From NCBI GenBank assembly GCA_965660625.1, contig CBFIAR010000005.1:1-64000 (forward strand): 64,000 nucleotides of DNA. The letters are read 5' to 3'. A model generated the notes under the pieces. It searched no databases. It saw only the letters and a program-made list of their open reading frames with translations, and was not told where the DNA came from. This document shows, piece by piece, positions 54,025 through 62,549 of the stretch. Made by a program: the position numbers and the translations under genes. Positions within the stretch are counted from its first letter, which is position 1. Each line of letters starts with the position of its first letter. The stretch comes from Glaciecola sp965660625 (GTDB lineage Bacteria > Pseudomonadota > Gammaproteobacteria > Enterobacterales > Alteromonadaceae).

Positions 54025-55398
54025 CTAATCTAGCGCCTGCATCCTTTCTGCTTCATGCCAGTCGTGTTCTATTTTAGTCGACGCCCAGTAGAACGTGACT
54101 ATCGAAATTATATAAGGTAAGAGCAGCCAACTCAGAGACAGTCGCAGCGCTTCAGCCTCCCCCATTGTACTTGACAATGCAGCACTCAAAATACCCACAA
54201 TTGTCGGGCCACCACCCAGCGCTATGATGTTTAACACAAAGAAAAACAAAGCGGTAGACATTGCTCTGGCATTAACAGGCGCTAAGGTTTGCGCGATAGC
54301 GAAACAAGGTCCAAGATACATTCCACTGGCAAACAGCATTACCGTTAGTAAACCGATTGATAGCCACACATTACCCACGTGTAGCGACAAATAGAAACAA
54401 GGGACACCTACGATCATGGCATAGGTAGGCAACAATGCATAAGCTCGTTTGGTCTTTTCGCCCCACTTGTCAGCAATTACGCCCCCTAACCAAACCCCCA
54501 AGGCATAAGCTGTGCCATTGACAATACCAAAGATAATTAACAGTTCTTGTATAGGCATATCAGGGTGGATACGCACGTAAAAATCAATGATCCATGTTGA
54601 AATCGCATAATTGCCAAACGAGCCAAAAGAAATACCTAAACACATACCCCACCAAGTCGGAATGTTAAGCAATCGTTTTACTGAGGTTATGAAGCCCATT
54701 TGTTGAGGACCGTTTGACACTTTCGCTCTTGCAGGTTCTTTGACGGTAAATTTGAGTAAAAGGGCGAGGACAACACCGGGCACCCCAACACTGATCATGA
54801 CAATTCGCCAATCGGCAGAACCACCATCAAGAAAAAATGCAGCAGCAAAATAAGCAGCCATAATACCAAAGGGTATACCCAATGAGTAAACAGCCAGGGC
54901 TTTGGCTCGTTCTGTTTTATCAAACAAATCCGATATAATTGAATGACTTGGTGGACTTCCCCCCGCCTCCCCAATGCCAACGCCAACTCTTAATATAGCC
55001 AACTGCCAAAAATTAGCAGCAAAGCCTGAAAGCGCGGTAAAACCACTCCACAGCGTCAGTGAAATGCCAATGATATTGACCCGATTATAGCGGTCTGCAA
55101 GCCAAGCAATAGGAATACCGACGACGGTATACAGTAATGCAAAGGCAAAGCCTTTAAGCCATCCTAATTGCGCATCGTCCAGGCCTAAATCAACTTTAAT
55201 GAAGGGCGATAAAATACCAATAATTTGCCGATCAATAAAATTGAAGGCATAAACCAAAGTTAAGATAATGAGAACATAGTTACGATAAGCTCGAGTTGGC
55301 TGTCTAGCCCCCTGCGATACGTCTGGTATTTTCATTGAATCAGCCACAAGCACTCCAAGATTGTTGTTTGCGCTATATATTGAATGAGCTTTAGTCAT
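54025..55398 (-). CDS. MFS transporter (spinster-like)
   Basis: A 457-residue major-facilitator protein with about 12 membrane segments. NYVLIILTLVYAFNFIDRQI opens TM1, LADRYNRVNIIG is the loop 2-3 motif A, and GVGIGEAGGSPPSHSIISD is characteristic of the spinster-like branch; the mirrored motif is GGVIADKWGEKTKRAYAL. Substrate unknown; such carriers occur with catabolic gene sets. About 35 extra residues precede TM1. It is divergent from the thioesterase gene. Confidence 0.85.
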   Translation of the reverse strand: MTKAHSIYSANNNLGVLVADSMKIPDVSQGARQPTRAYRNYVLIILTLVYAFNFIDRQIIGILSPFIKVDLGLDDAQLGWLKGFAFALLYTVVGIPIAWLADRYNRVNIIGISLTLWSGFTALSGFAANFWQLAILRVGVGIGEAGGSPPSHSIISDLFDKTERAKALAVYSLGIPFGIMAAYFAAAFFLDGGSADWRIVMISVGVPGVVLALLLKFTVKEPARAKVSNGPQQMGFITSVKRLLNIPTWWGMCLGISFGSFGNYAISTWIIDFYVRIHPDMPIQELLIIFGIVNGTAYALGVWLGGVIADKWGEKTKRAYALLPTYAMIVGVPCFYLSLHVGNVWLSIGLLTVMLFASGMYLGPCFAIAQTLAPVNARAMSTALFFFVLNIIALGGGPTIVGILSAALSSTMGEAEALRLSLSWLLLPYIISIVTFYWASTKIEHDWHEAERMQALD

Positions 55399-55516
55399 TT
55401 TGCCACTTGATGTTAATTATTTGTGAACATAAGCATTAGTAGGGTGAAGTTACTTGCAACTCTTGAGTATTAAATACAAACTAGACTTATCAGACCAGTT
55501 ATTATTGAGGCATTTA

Positions 55517-56320
55517 ATGCATATTGATCAATTACTCGCATTGGCACAAACTCACAAGACTAACCCAAATTTACTATTAACAATACCTTCAGTTTGGTCG
55601 CAGGGTCGCACTGTGTATGGGGGGTTATCAGCCGGTCTTCTATATGCAGCCGCGCGTGAATATGTTGCGGATGGTCGAGTAATGCGTTCTAACTCAACCA
55701 ATTTTGTTGGCCCACTTTTGGTTGACCAAGCGTTTACCATTACTGTAGAAATCGTACGTGAAGGAAAGAATGTTAGCCAAATTATGGCGCGAGCCATACA
55801 AGACAGCAAAACCTGTGTCGTCTCACAAATCTGTTTTGGGAATGCTCGTGAATCAAAAATTTCAGTGCCAAACAAAGATACACATAACATGACACTGCCA
55901 AAGAAAGCTAATTTCATCCCCCCTATACCTAAAGTAACACCTAAATTTTTAAAGCACTTCGACCTGTTCACTCAAGAAGGTGGCTTGCCTTTTACGGGGA
56001 GAGAGACCTCGCATATTCACGGATGGATGCGATTTACAAAGTCGCCTTCAATATTCACTGATGCCCATCTAGTGAGTATTATCGATGCGTGGCCACCCAC
56101 AGTTTTACAAATGCTAAAGTGGCCAGCACCCGCAAGTTCAGTGAGTTGGAATTTGGAATTTATTCATCCACACAGACCAATTGCCGGTGATGAATGGTTG
56201 GCTTATCAAGCTCATACTCGCCAAGCAGCTAATGGTTATGGTCATACAGAAGCAAATATTTGGGATCAACAAGGCGAACTCATTGCAGTGAGTAGACAGA
56301 CAGTGGCGATATTTGACTAA
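55517..56320 (+). CDS. Acyl-CoA thioesterase family protein (TesB-like double hot-dog)
   Basis: A 267-residue protein of the double hot-dog thioesterase type. WSQGRTVYGGLSAGLLYAAA in the first domain and SVSWNLEFIHPHRPIAGDEW with GYGHTEANIWDQQGELIAVS in the second match the 4HBT_3/TesB-like pattern. It probably hydrolyses acyl-CoA in the cytoplasm; the preferred acyl group is unknown. The start at 55517 has GAGG six bases upstream; a longer frame from 55454 is less likely. Divergent from the MFS gene. Confidence 0.82.
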   Translation: MHIDQLLALAQTHKTNPNLLLTIPSVWSQGRTVYGGLSAGLLYAAAREYVADGRVMRSNSTNFVGPLLVDQAFTITVEIVREGKNVSQIMARAIQDSKTCVVSQICFGNARESKISVPNKDTHNMTLPKKANFIPPIPKVTPKFLKHFDLFTQEGGLPFTGRETSHIHGWMRFTKSPSIFTDAHLVSIIDAWPPTVLQMLKWPAPASSVSWNLEFIHPHRPIAGDEWLAYQAHTRQAANGYGHTEANIWDQQGELIAVSRQTVAIFD

Positions 56321-56494
56321 CACATACGCCGCCAAGCACGTATTCAGACGCTTCATCGCTGATGATTAAAGCATGCATAGAGAAAGCGCGGTATATCTGT
56401 TTCCAAGTTGAAATGATTGGAATAAATGTTAATAATAGAAAGCTGCTAAGCTAACTGCAGTTAATCAAGCGACCTGCGAAAAATAAGAAGAGTT

Positions 56495-57739
56495 ATGTCA
56501 GCAAATAAAAGCACGCTCCCGATAATTTTTATGGCCTTCCTATCTGTTGCTGCAATGATTTTCGTTAACAGTAATGCAGCTTCATTATTCTCGTTTCCAG
56601 TCGCGGACCTTGTTCCTTTCGTTTCGATAAGTCTGGTTTTGATTATTATCTTCAACCTATCTATGCGACAAGCATTGACAATGCACGTTGCTAGCCTCAT
56701 AGCTCTGATTATGATTGCACATTTTTACGTCATTCCAGCTTTAAGAATTTCCAATGAGCACTTTAAGCTGGTGGCAAATACCAAGCATCTTTTATTGTCA
56801 TTCATTGCTTTGTTACCTATTTTTGGTCTCGTCAAAATTCCTGCGCACAAAATATTAAAAAGTATTATTTACCTTATTGGCAGTTTGATAACTTGGGGTT
56901 TCTTCAGTTATGTCATCGCACGAATGGAGTTACCAGCTCTTCATTTTGCTGAAAATGCGTTAAGTGAAATTGGGATGAATTTCCTCTTGCAAGACTTATG
57001 GTTCTCACCTCTGCAATTTGCCTTAATCAGCATCAGTGCAATAACGCTTTGCATACTTGTTATCAAGTCAGCCCATAATAGTTATTTACTTGCCATTGCA
57101 TTTCTAGCCGCTTTTGCAGTAGCACATTTGTCGTCGTTGAGTATTATTTTATTTGCCATTCTTAGCAGTGTCCTTTGTTTATCTTCAGCAATCATCAGTA
57201 GCCGGAATATGGCATTCAACGATGAGTTAACCGGTATTCCTGGCCGTCGTTCGCTTACGCAATATTCTGAAGAACTCTCGTCGCAATTTGCAGTAGTCAT
57301 GATCGATATTGATTTTTTTAAGAAATTTAATGATAAATACGGTCACGACGCAGGCGATGATGTTATTAAGCTGGTGGCCAGTAAGATTGCAAAAGCAGGT
57401 AATAAAGGAAGGGCCTTTCGATATGGTGGTGAAGAATTCACATTAGTGTTTGACGGTAAACGCATTGATGATGTTCGTGAAACCATAGAAGCTTTGCGCG
57501 TTCAGTTAGAATCTTATCCAATGACAATCCGCATTCAGCGTAAATCCACTAAATCAACTGCCGAATTAAGAAATAGAAAGCCCGCAACAGCAAAGCAAGA
57601 CATTGTAAAAGTCACCTGTAGTTTTGGGATTGCAGAAAGCATGCATGGCAGCAGCGATTTCAAGGCCGCGATTAAGCGAGCAGACTCTGCGCTGTACAAG
57701 GCGAAAAAAGGCGGACGAAACTGTGTTAGAACTGGCTAA
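56495..57739 (+). CDS. Membrane diguanylate cyclase (GGDEF domain)
   Basis: A 414-residue protein: residues 1-245 hold about seven or eight membrane helices, and 245-414 a GGDEF domain. The active-site motif is GGEEF at 311-315, with DELTGIPGRRSL and VVMIDIDFFKKFNDKYGHDAGD intact, so it should make c-di-GMP. The RxxD inhibitory site five residues before GGEEF is missing (the position reads NKGRAFRY). An insert between residues 345 and 375 is Lys/Arg-rich. Its 3' end overlaps the glycosyltransferase gene by 17 bases. Confidence 0.9.
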   Translation: MSANKSTLPIIFMAFLSVAAMIFVNSNAASLFSFPVADLVPFVSISLVLIIIFNLSMRQALTMHVASLIALIMIAHFYVIPALRISNEHFKLVANTKHLLLSFIALLPIFGLVKIPAHKILKSIIYLIGSLITWGFFSYVIARMELPALHFAENALSEIGMNFLLQDLWFSPLQFALISISAITLCILVIKSAHNSYLLAIAFLAAFAVAHLSSLSIILFAILSSVLCLSSAIISSRNMAFNDELTGIPGRRSLTQYSEELSSQFAVVMIDIDFFKKFNDKYGHDAGDDVIKLVASKIAKAGNKGRAFRYGGEEFTLVFDGKRIDDVRETIEALRVQLESYPMTIRIQRKSTKSTAELRNRKPATAKQDIVKVTCSFGIAESMHGSSDFKAAIKRADSALYKAKKGGRNCVRTG

Positions 57740-59042
57740 ACATAAAGTACTTTTTGTTGGTTTAGTTTGGCCTGAACCCAAGTCAACTGCTGCCGGCCAA
57801 AACATACTAAGCTATATTAATTTATTTATCGTCAATGGTTATGAGGTCACTTTTGCTTGCGCTGCAGAGCAGACAGAACAGTCAGCTCCGTTAACAAGCA
57901 TGGGGGTAAAAGAACAAAAAATCACCCTAAACGACAGTAGCTTCGACAATTTTGTGGGTCAATTTGAGCCCGATATTACTGTGTTCGATCGTTTTATTAG
58001 TGAAGAACAATTTGGGTGGCGCGTTTCTTTGGCTGCCCCGCTATGCATGAAAATACTCGATTGCGAAGACCTTCACTTTCTCCGTGATGCAAGACACCAA
58101 GCCTATAAAGACGCGAATCAGCGCAGCAATAGGGTTGTTTCAAATGATGTGGTTCAGGGGTATTTGTACAATGATATGTGCAAGAGAGAGTTAGCCTCTA
58201 TTTTACGTTGTGACCTGAGTATTTTACTTTCTGAATATGAATATAAATTGCTCTCGAGTACCTTCAAGGTTCCAGAAACGCTTCTCCACTACTGCCCTTT
58301 TTTACTTCCGGGTGCCGACATTAAACGAGGCAAAACATATGCACAACGTATTGATTTTATTAGTATAGGTAGTTTTCGGCATGCTCCTAATTGGGATGCA
58401 GTACTTACCTTAAAGCAAAAAATATGGCCAATAATTCATCAAGCCCTGCCGCAAGCACGTTGCCATATTTATGGTTCATACCTAACGCCTAAAGCCAAAC
58501 AACTAGAAAATAAAAAGCAGGGTTTTCTGGTACATGGTTTTGTTGAAGACGCAAAACAAGTGATTGGCAATGCACGTATATTGCTAGCCCCCTTGCATTT
58601 TGGAGCTGGTATTAAGGGCAAACTAGTAGACGCAATGCAATGTTATACTCCTTCCGTTACCACCGAAATTGGCTCAGAAGGTCTGTTACCCGCACAGAAT
58701 AATACCGATGATGAGAGACAGTTGTGGCCGGGCGCTATTCATAATATTCAACATTCATATGATGCATTTATAGCATCATGCATTCTGCTCTACTCCAACG
58801 AAGATAAGTGGACGAAAGCCAGCATGCAAAGTCAGCGTTTATACTCAGCTGTTTTTAATTATGAACAACAATCAAAAAATTTAATAGATTCGATTGATGC
58901 TATTCGAGCCGAGCTAACGAAACATCGTCAGCAGCATTTTTTAGGCCAAGTGTTGCAGCATCATACCCTTAATAGTACTAAATACATGAGCCAGTGGATT
59001 GAAGCTAAAACTCGATTACAGCAGATTCAGTGTTCAGATTGA
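57723..59042 (+). CDS. Glycosyltransferase (GT4-like)
   Basis: A 439-residue glycosyltransferase of the Glycos_transf_1 type (GT-B fold). The N-terminal domain begins KVLFVGLVWPEPKSTAAGQN; the C-terminal domain has SIGSFRHAPNWDAVLTL, CHIYGSYLTPKAKQL, GFLVHGFVEDAKQVIG and LAPLHFGAGIKGKLVDAM, the donor-binding region. The best start is GTG at 57723, inside the GGDEF gene. Acceptor and sugar unknown. Overlap suggests it is made together with the cyclase. Confidence 0.82.
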   Translation: MLELAKHKVLFVGLVWPEPKSTAAGQNILSYINLFIVNGYEVTFACAAEQTEQSAPLTSMGVKEQKITLNDSSFDNFVGQFEPDITVFDRFISEEQFGWRVSLAAPLCMKILDCEDLHFLRDARHQAYKDANQRSNRVVSNDVVQGYLYNDMCKRELASILRCDLSILLSEYEYKLLSSTFKVPETLLHYCPFLLPGADIKRGKTYAQRIDFISIGSFRHAPNWDAVLTLKQKIWPIIHQALPQARCHIYGSYLTPKAKQLENKKQGFLVHGFVEDAKQVIGNARILLAPLHFGAGIKGKLVDAMQCYTPSVTTEIGSEGLLPAQNNTDDERQLWPGAIHNIQHSYDAFIASCILLYSNEDKWTKASMQSQRLYSAVFNYEQQSKNLIDSIDAIRAELTKHRQQHFLGQVLQHHTLNSTKYMSQWIEAKTRLQQIQCSD

Positions 59043-59046
59043 TGAC

Positions 59047-60810
59047 TCAACAATGTAGTTTTCCTAAGGTCTCTTTTATAGCTGAGATGGCATTCTGGAT
59101 GCCATCTCGTCTACCCACACTGAAGAACGGGGTTAAATTTAATTCCGTTAAGTAGGCAAAATAGTCGAAGGCAACAGCAGGAAGACTTTGCTGGTGATTA
59201 GCTTGTATTGCAACTGAGCCATTTAACTGCGTCGCTTTCTCTATAAGAACAGCCAGTATTCCCCTAACGATCTTACTTTGAGAATAGGCAGAAAGCTGAT
59301 TATTCTCATAAGCGATCCATAACTCTGACTCACATCCAAATACCGCATTTTCATCTATTCGCATGTCAAGCGGCAACAGGTTGAGGGATTTACTCGCTAA
59401 GAGTAACTGTCGATATTGGTTATCCCATCCTTTCGCCTGACTTACTTTACATGCGAGCGCTAGTGCCTGATTTTTATTTGTCATGGTTGAACTGTCATTA
59501 TTGAGACCACATGTATTATCTTCCACTACACTGTGAACAAGCGTTTTTTCGTTATTGTTTAAACTGACTAAAATACGATCTAGCGTTGTCAGAAAATATT
59601 GAATATCGTGTTCCGTGGTATAACAAGCAATTGACACCCGCATCGTTCCACCAATATTTAATAAATGCATTAATGGCATTGCACAGTGATGCCCTACTCT
59701 AACCGCAATGTTTGCTTGATAAAGTAAGGCCGCAACATCGTTCAAGTGATGATTATTGAAAACAAAAGAATGCAGACCGATTGACTGGTTTAACCTTATC
59801 GAGGTCTTATTATCCGTTACAGGGTCACTAGAGTGATTGCCGTTCACACCAACGTTGCCAAATATACGGATATCATTGCGACGATCTAAGCCTTTGCTGA
59901 GTAACTCAAATAATGCGGCTTCATGATGTTTAATTTCATCCATGTTTGCCATCAGAAATTTAGCTGCTGCGCCAATACCAATTACCCCAGCAACATTAGG
60001 CGTGCCTCCTTCAAACTTTAACGGTGGCGCTTGATAGTTAGCCTCTGTAAACGTTACCCGAGTTATCATTTCACCCCCTAACCTAAGTGGCAACAAGGTA
60101 TCTAGCAATTCAATTTTTCCATATAAAACACCAACGCCCGTTGGCGCGTACATTTTGTGGCCGCTGAATACATAGAAATCACAGTTAATTTTTTGCACAT
60201 CAACAGTCATATGAGCAATAGCTTGGGTGCCATCGATGACAGTCAATATCTTCTGTTGAATCGCTATTTGACAGATTTCCTCGACAGGATAGATATTTCC
60301 CAAAGCATTGGAGACATGAGCCATTGCTAAAATGGCCACATCTTTATCGAGCTGCTTTTGCAGGGTTTCATAATCGCTTTGCATGAATTGGCCCTGAAGG
60401 GATATATCAACCACTTCAATAGTCAGCCCTAGCCTTTTGGCAAGACGCTGCCAGGGTAAGATGTTGGCATGATGCTCGCTGGCCAAAATTAGTATTTTGT
60501 TCCCACTTAGCATTTTAGCCTGCAGGCCAGCACTAATGGTATTAATAGATTCAGTTGCCCCACTGTTGAACGCAACTTGTGCACTTGAGGCGCTATTAAT
60601 AAGTTGTGCAACCAAATTACGTGCATTTTCGTAACGCGTTGTCGCTTCGTTAGCGATAGCATACGCACTACGATGCACCGTTGCATTGCAGGAAAAGTGA
60701 TAGTCATTTACCGCTTGAATAACTGAATCATGTTTTTGCGTTGTTGCGGCGCTGTCTAAATAGACCTGCTCAGGTTTGTTTGAAAAAAATGGAAATTGAT
60801 TTTTGAACAC
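59047..60810 (-). CDS. Cysteine desulfurase fused to a SufE domain
   Basis: A 587-residue fusion. Residues 1-417 are a SufS/CsdA-type PLP desulfurase: YLDSAATTQK, ASEHHANILPW, PLP lysine Lys219 in FSGHKMYAPTGVGVLYG, and the persulfide cysteine Cys376 in RVGHHCAMPLM. A hydrophilic linker (about 417-446) leads to a SufE/CsdE domain with the acceptor cysteine Cys493 in VFGCESELWIAY. It would move sulfur from cysteine to a SufE site inside one chain. GTG start at 60810 with AAGGG five bases upstream; a TTG at 60852 is possible. No suf operon is nearby. Confidence 0.87.
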   Translation of the reverse strand: MFKNQFPFFSNKPEQVYLDSAATTQKHDSVIQAVNDYHFSCNATVHRSAYAIANEATTRYENARNLVAQLINSASSAQVAFNSGATESINTISAGLQAKMLSGNKILILASEHHANILPWQRLAKRLGLTIEVVDISLQGQFMQSDYETLQKQLDKDVAILAMAHVSNALGNIYPVEEICQIAIQQKILTVIDGTQAIAHMTVDVQKINCDFYVFSGHKMYAPTGVGVLYGKIELLDTLLPLRLGGEMITRVTFTEANYQAPPLKFEGGTPNVAGVIGIGAAAKFLMANMDEIKHHEAALFELLSKGLDRRNDIRIFGNVGVNGNHSSDPVTDNKTSIRLNQSIGLHSFVFNNHHLNDVAALLYQANIAVRVGHHCAMPLMHLLNIGGTMRVSIACYTTEHDIQYFLTTLDRILVSLNNNEKTLVHSVVEDNTCGLNNDSSTMTNKNQALALACKVSQAKGWDNQYRQLLLASKSLNLLPLDMRIDENAVFGCESELWIAYENNQLSAYSQSKIVRGILAVLIEKATQLNGSVAIQANHQQSLPAVAFDYFAYLTELNLTPFFSVGRRDGIQNAISAIKETLGKLHC

Positions 60811-60811
60811 G

Positions 60812-60876
60812 TAAACCCTTCGCACTATTGTGGTTAATCTAAAAATACTCAATGAATATTAAACCCTTCGCACTAT
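60812..60876. repeat. 17-base direct repeat in the desulfurase leader
   Basis: TAAACCCTTCGCACTAT occurs at 60812-60828 and at 60860-60876, exactly 48 bases apart. On the minus strand each copy carries AAGGG, the ribosome site of the desulfurase; one lies before the GTG at 60810, the other before the TTG at 60852. It looks like a local tandem duplication of the leader. Confidence 0.85.
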
Positions 60877-60952
60877 AATGAAAGTAATACGTTATAATTT
60901 CTCGAAGATTAGCCAGATTTATAATAAAACGAGCAATATATTAAGAACATGC

Positions 60953-61597
60953 ATGACTGAACTACAGATACTAGGTGCCATAGCCAGTGTAATTGGCTTG
61001 GCTATCATCATTAAAAATACTGAATTCAAACAACTGGTGAACGATACGGGGTTCCAACATCGGCTTTTCGGTGCAACAGCGGCGGTATTTGTTCTTTGGA
61101 TTTTTCGAGTGGGTATTGTCGATGAACTGCAAGTTCATTTTATATGGCTAACATCGCTCGCGCTAATTTTAGGCTTTAGATGGGCTATCATATCATCGAG
61201 CATTGTATTAATTGGGGTTACTGTTGTTGGTTACGAAAAGTACTCGATGTTAGGTGTAAATTGGATCATCGGTACACTCATGCCAATTTCAGTCACTTAT
61301 GCGATTTTTAGTTGGTCATTCCACAAGTTGCCAAAAAACCTGTTTGTCTATCTTTTTGTATGTGCTTTTTTTCCAGGAGCTATAACGGTTTCCCTTAAGA
61401 TACTGACAATGGCAGGTTATTTTCAACTGGACACTGATTTAGGTTGGGATGTTATCTTCCAAAACTATGTGCTGCTGATACCACTTTTGCTTTTCTCTGA
61501 GGCCTTTTTCAATGGATTTACGATGACATCTTTGGTCGTGCACAAACCTAAGTGGGTTTATACCTTCCATGATAAGTTTTATATCGATGGGAAATAA
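60953..61597 (+). CDS. Predicted integral membrane protein (CbiM/ECF-permease-like, COG3235 type)
   Basis: A roughly 214-residue membrane protein with six to seven hydrophobic segments. HRLFGATAAVFVLWIFRVGI and VHFIWLTSLALILGFRWAI resemble the conserved segments of COG3235, distantly related to CbiM-type energy-coupling permeases. No ATPase or T-component gene lies beside it. The ATG at 60953 is preferred because the protein then begins at the first membrane segment; an earlier ATG at 60878 would add 25 residues. It is divergent from the desulfurase fusion. Confidence 0.6.
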   Translation: MTELQILGAIASVIGLAIIIKNTEFKQLVNDTGFQHRLFGATAAVFVLWIFRVGIVDELQVHFIWLTSLALILGFRWAIISSSIVLIGVTVVGYEKYSMLGVNWIIGTLMPISVTYAIFSWSFHKLPKNLFVYLFVCAFFPGAITVSLKILTMAGYFQLDTDLGWDVIFQNYVLLIPLLLFSEAFFNGFTMTSLVVHKPKWVYTFHDKFYIDGK

Positions 61598-61667
61598 TCA
61601 CGAATTCGGTCTTGCTGAGTAAGTCGGGTATATTGAGTTGGGTAATTAACAACTGATAGAAGTAAAA

Positions 61668-61699
61668 AAAGACAATGATGATTGAGCCCCATTGTCTTT
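61668..61699 (-). terminator. Terminator of the phosphoribosyltransferase gene
   Basis: On the minus strand AAAGACAATG and CATTGTCTTT pair around a 12-base loop and are followed by a run of T. It may also act weakly on the plus strand for the membrane-protein gene. Confidence 0.65.
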
Positions 61700-61792
61700 G
61701 CTATTTCTACAAAATATATTTTACGTTTTACATGCATTGGTTTCATTTTTTGCAGCAATTGAACGTATTAATACAGTCAGAAGGTTCAGATG

Positions 61793-62353
61793 CTAATCAA
61801 AGATCACATCTAAAATATTGGATAACTCTGACTTACCTTGTATGATTTCTTTTTTACTCAAGCCTGCTAATTCATGCGGAAAGACTAACCATTCGTCACT
61901 TTCGTTAACAAAGTAGTCAGGCACGATATTGGTTTTATTATTAGATGGTTTGTACCAAGGCGTCGCTATCCTAATTTCTTTGGGCGTATTCAAACGCATT
62001 AGTACTTCAATTTGCTTTATAAGTGCTTCTACACTTCGACCTGAATCGAATACATCATCCACAATCAACAAGCTATCTCCTGCATTTGCGTTCTCGATAA
62101 GGTAATGTAAACCATGCACTTTGATCTCTTTGGACTGCTGATTTATGCCGTAATAAGACGACGTTCTAACAGCAATATGGTCAGTTGGCGTGTTTTTGTA
62201 CTCAAAAAACTCTTGCACTGCAATACCTATTGGCGCTCCACCTCGCCAAATGCCTATAATAAAGTCAGGACGGAAACCATCGTTGAAAACTTTAGATGCA
62301 AGACGGAAACTGTCTTCTAATAATGATTGAGAGCTGATGTAATTTTTACTCAA
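61793..62353 (-). CDS. Phosphoribosyltransferase
   Basis: A 186-residue type I phosphoribosyltransferase. The PRPP-binding loop is SLLIVDDVFDSGRSVEAL, preceded by IIGIWRGGAPIGIAVQEF, and a C-terminal hood contains DEWLVFPHELAGLS, close to xanthine/hypoxanthine transferases of the COG2236 group. Base specificity cannot be settled. The start appears to be TTG with no obvious ribosome site, and no earlier ATG is in frame. Followed by a terminator. Confidence 0.82.
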   Translation of the reverse strand: MSKNYISSQSLLEDSFRLASKVFNDGFRPDFIIGIWRGGAPIGIAVQEFFEYKNTPTDHIAVRTSSYYGINQQSKEIKVHGLHYLIENANAGDSLLIVDDVFDSGRSVEALIKQIEVLMRLNTPKEIRIATPWYKPSNNKTNIVPDYFVNESDEWLVFPHELAGLSKKEIIQGKSELSNILDVIFD

Positions 62354-62549
62354 AGTATGGATTCTCTTTTTATGTTCAAGTGAATGACCCTGCGACTAAA
62401 GATCACTGGGTTTTCTCGCTTTATATTTGGTAACTTCATTAATTTATTAAAGAGGTTCAGGCGTAAATGCATTCATGCTTCGGCGCTACCTTAAAGCAAA
62501 ATAGTCAGCCATCACAACTTAAATCCTATAATTGCGCAGAGTATAGCGT

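Noticed and set aside
54019..54038. AGGCGC/GCGCCT stem at the end of the MFS gene
   Set aside because: It overlaps the stop codon and lacks a T run on the minus strand, so it is not a convincing terminator.
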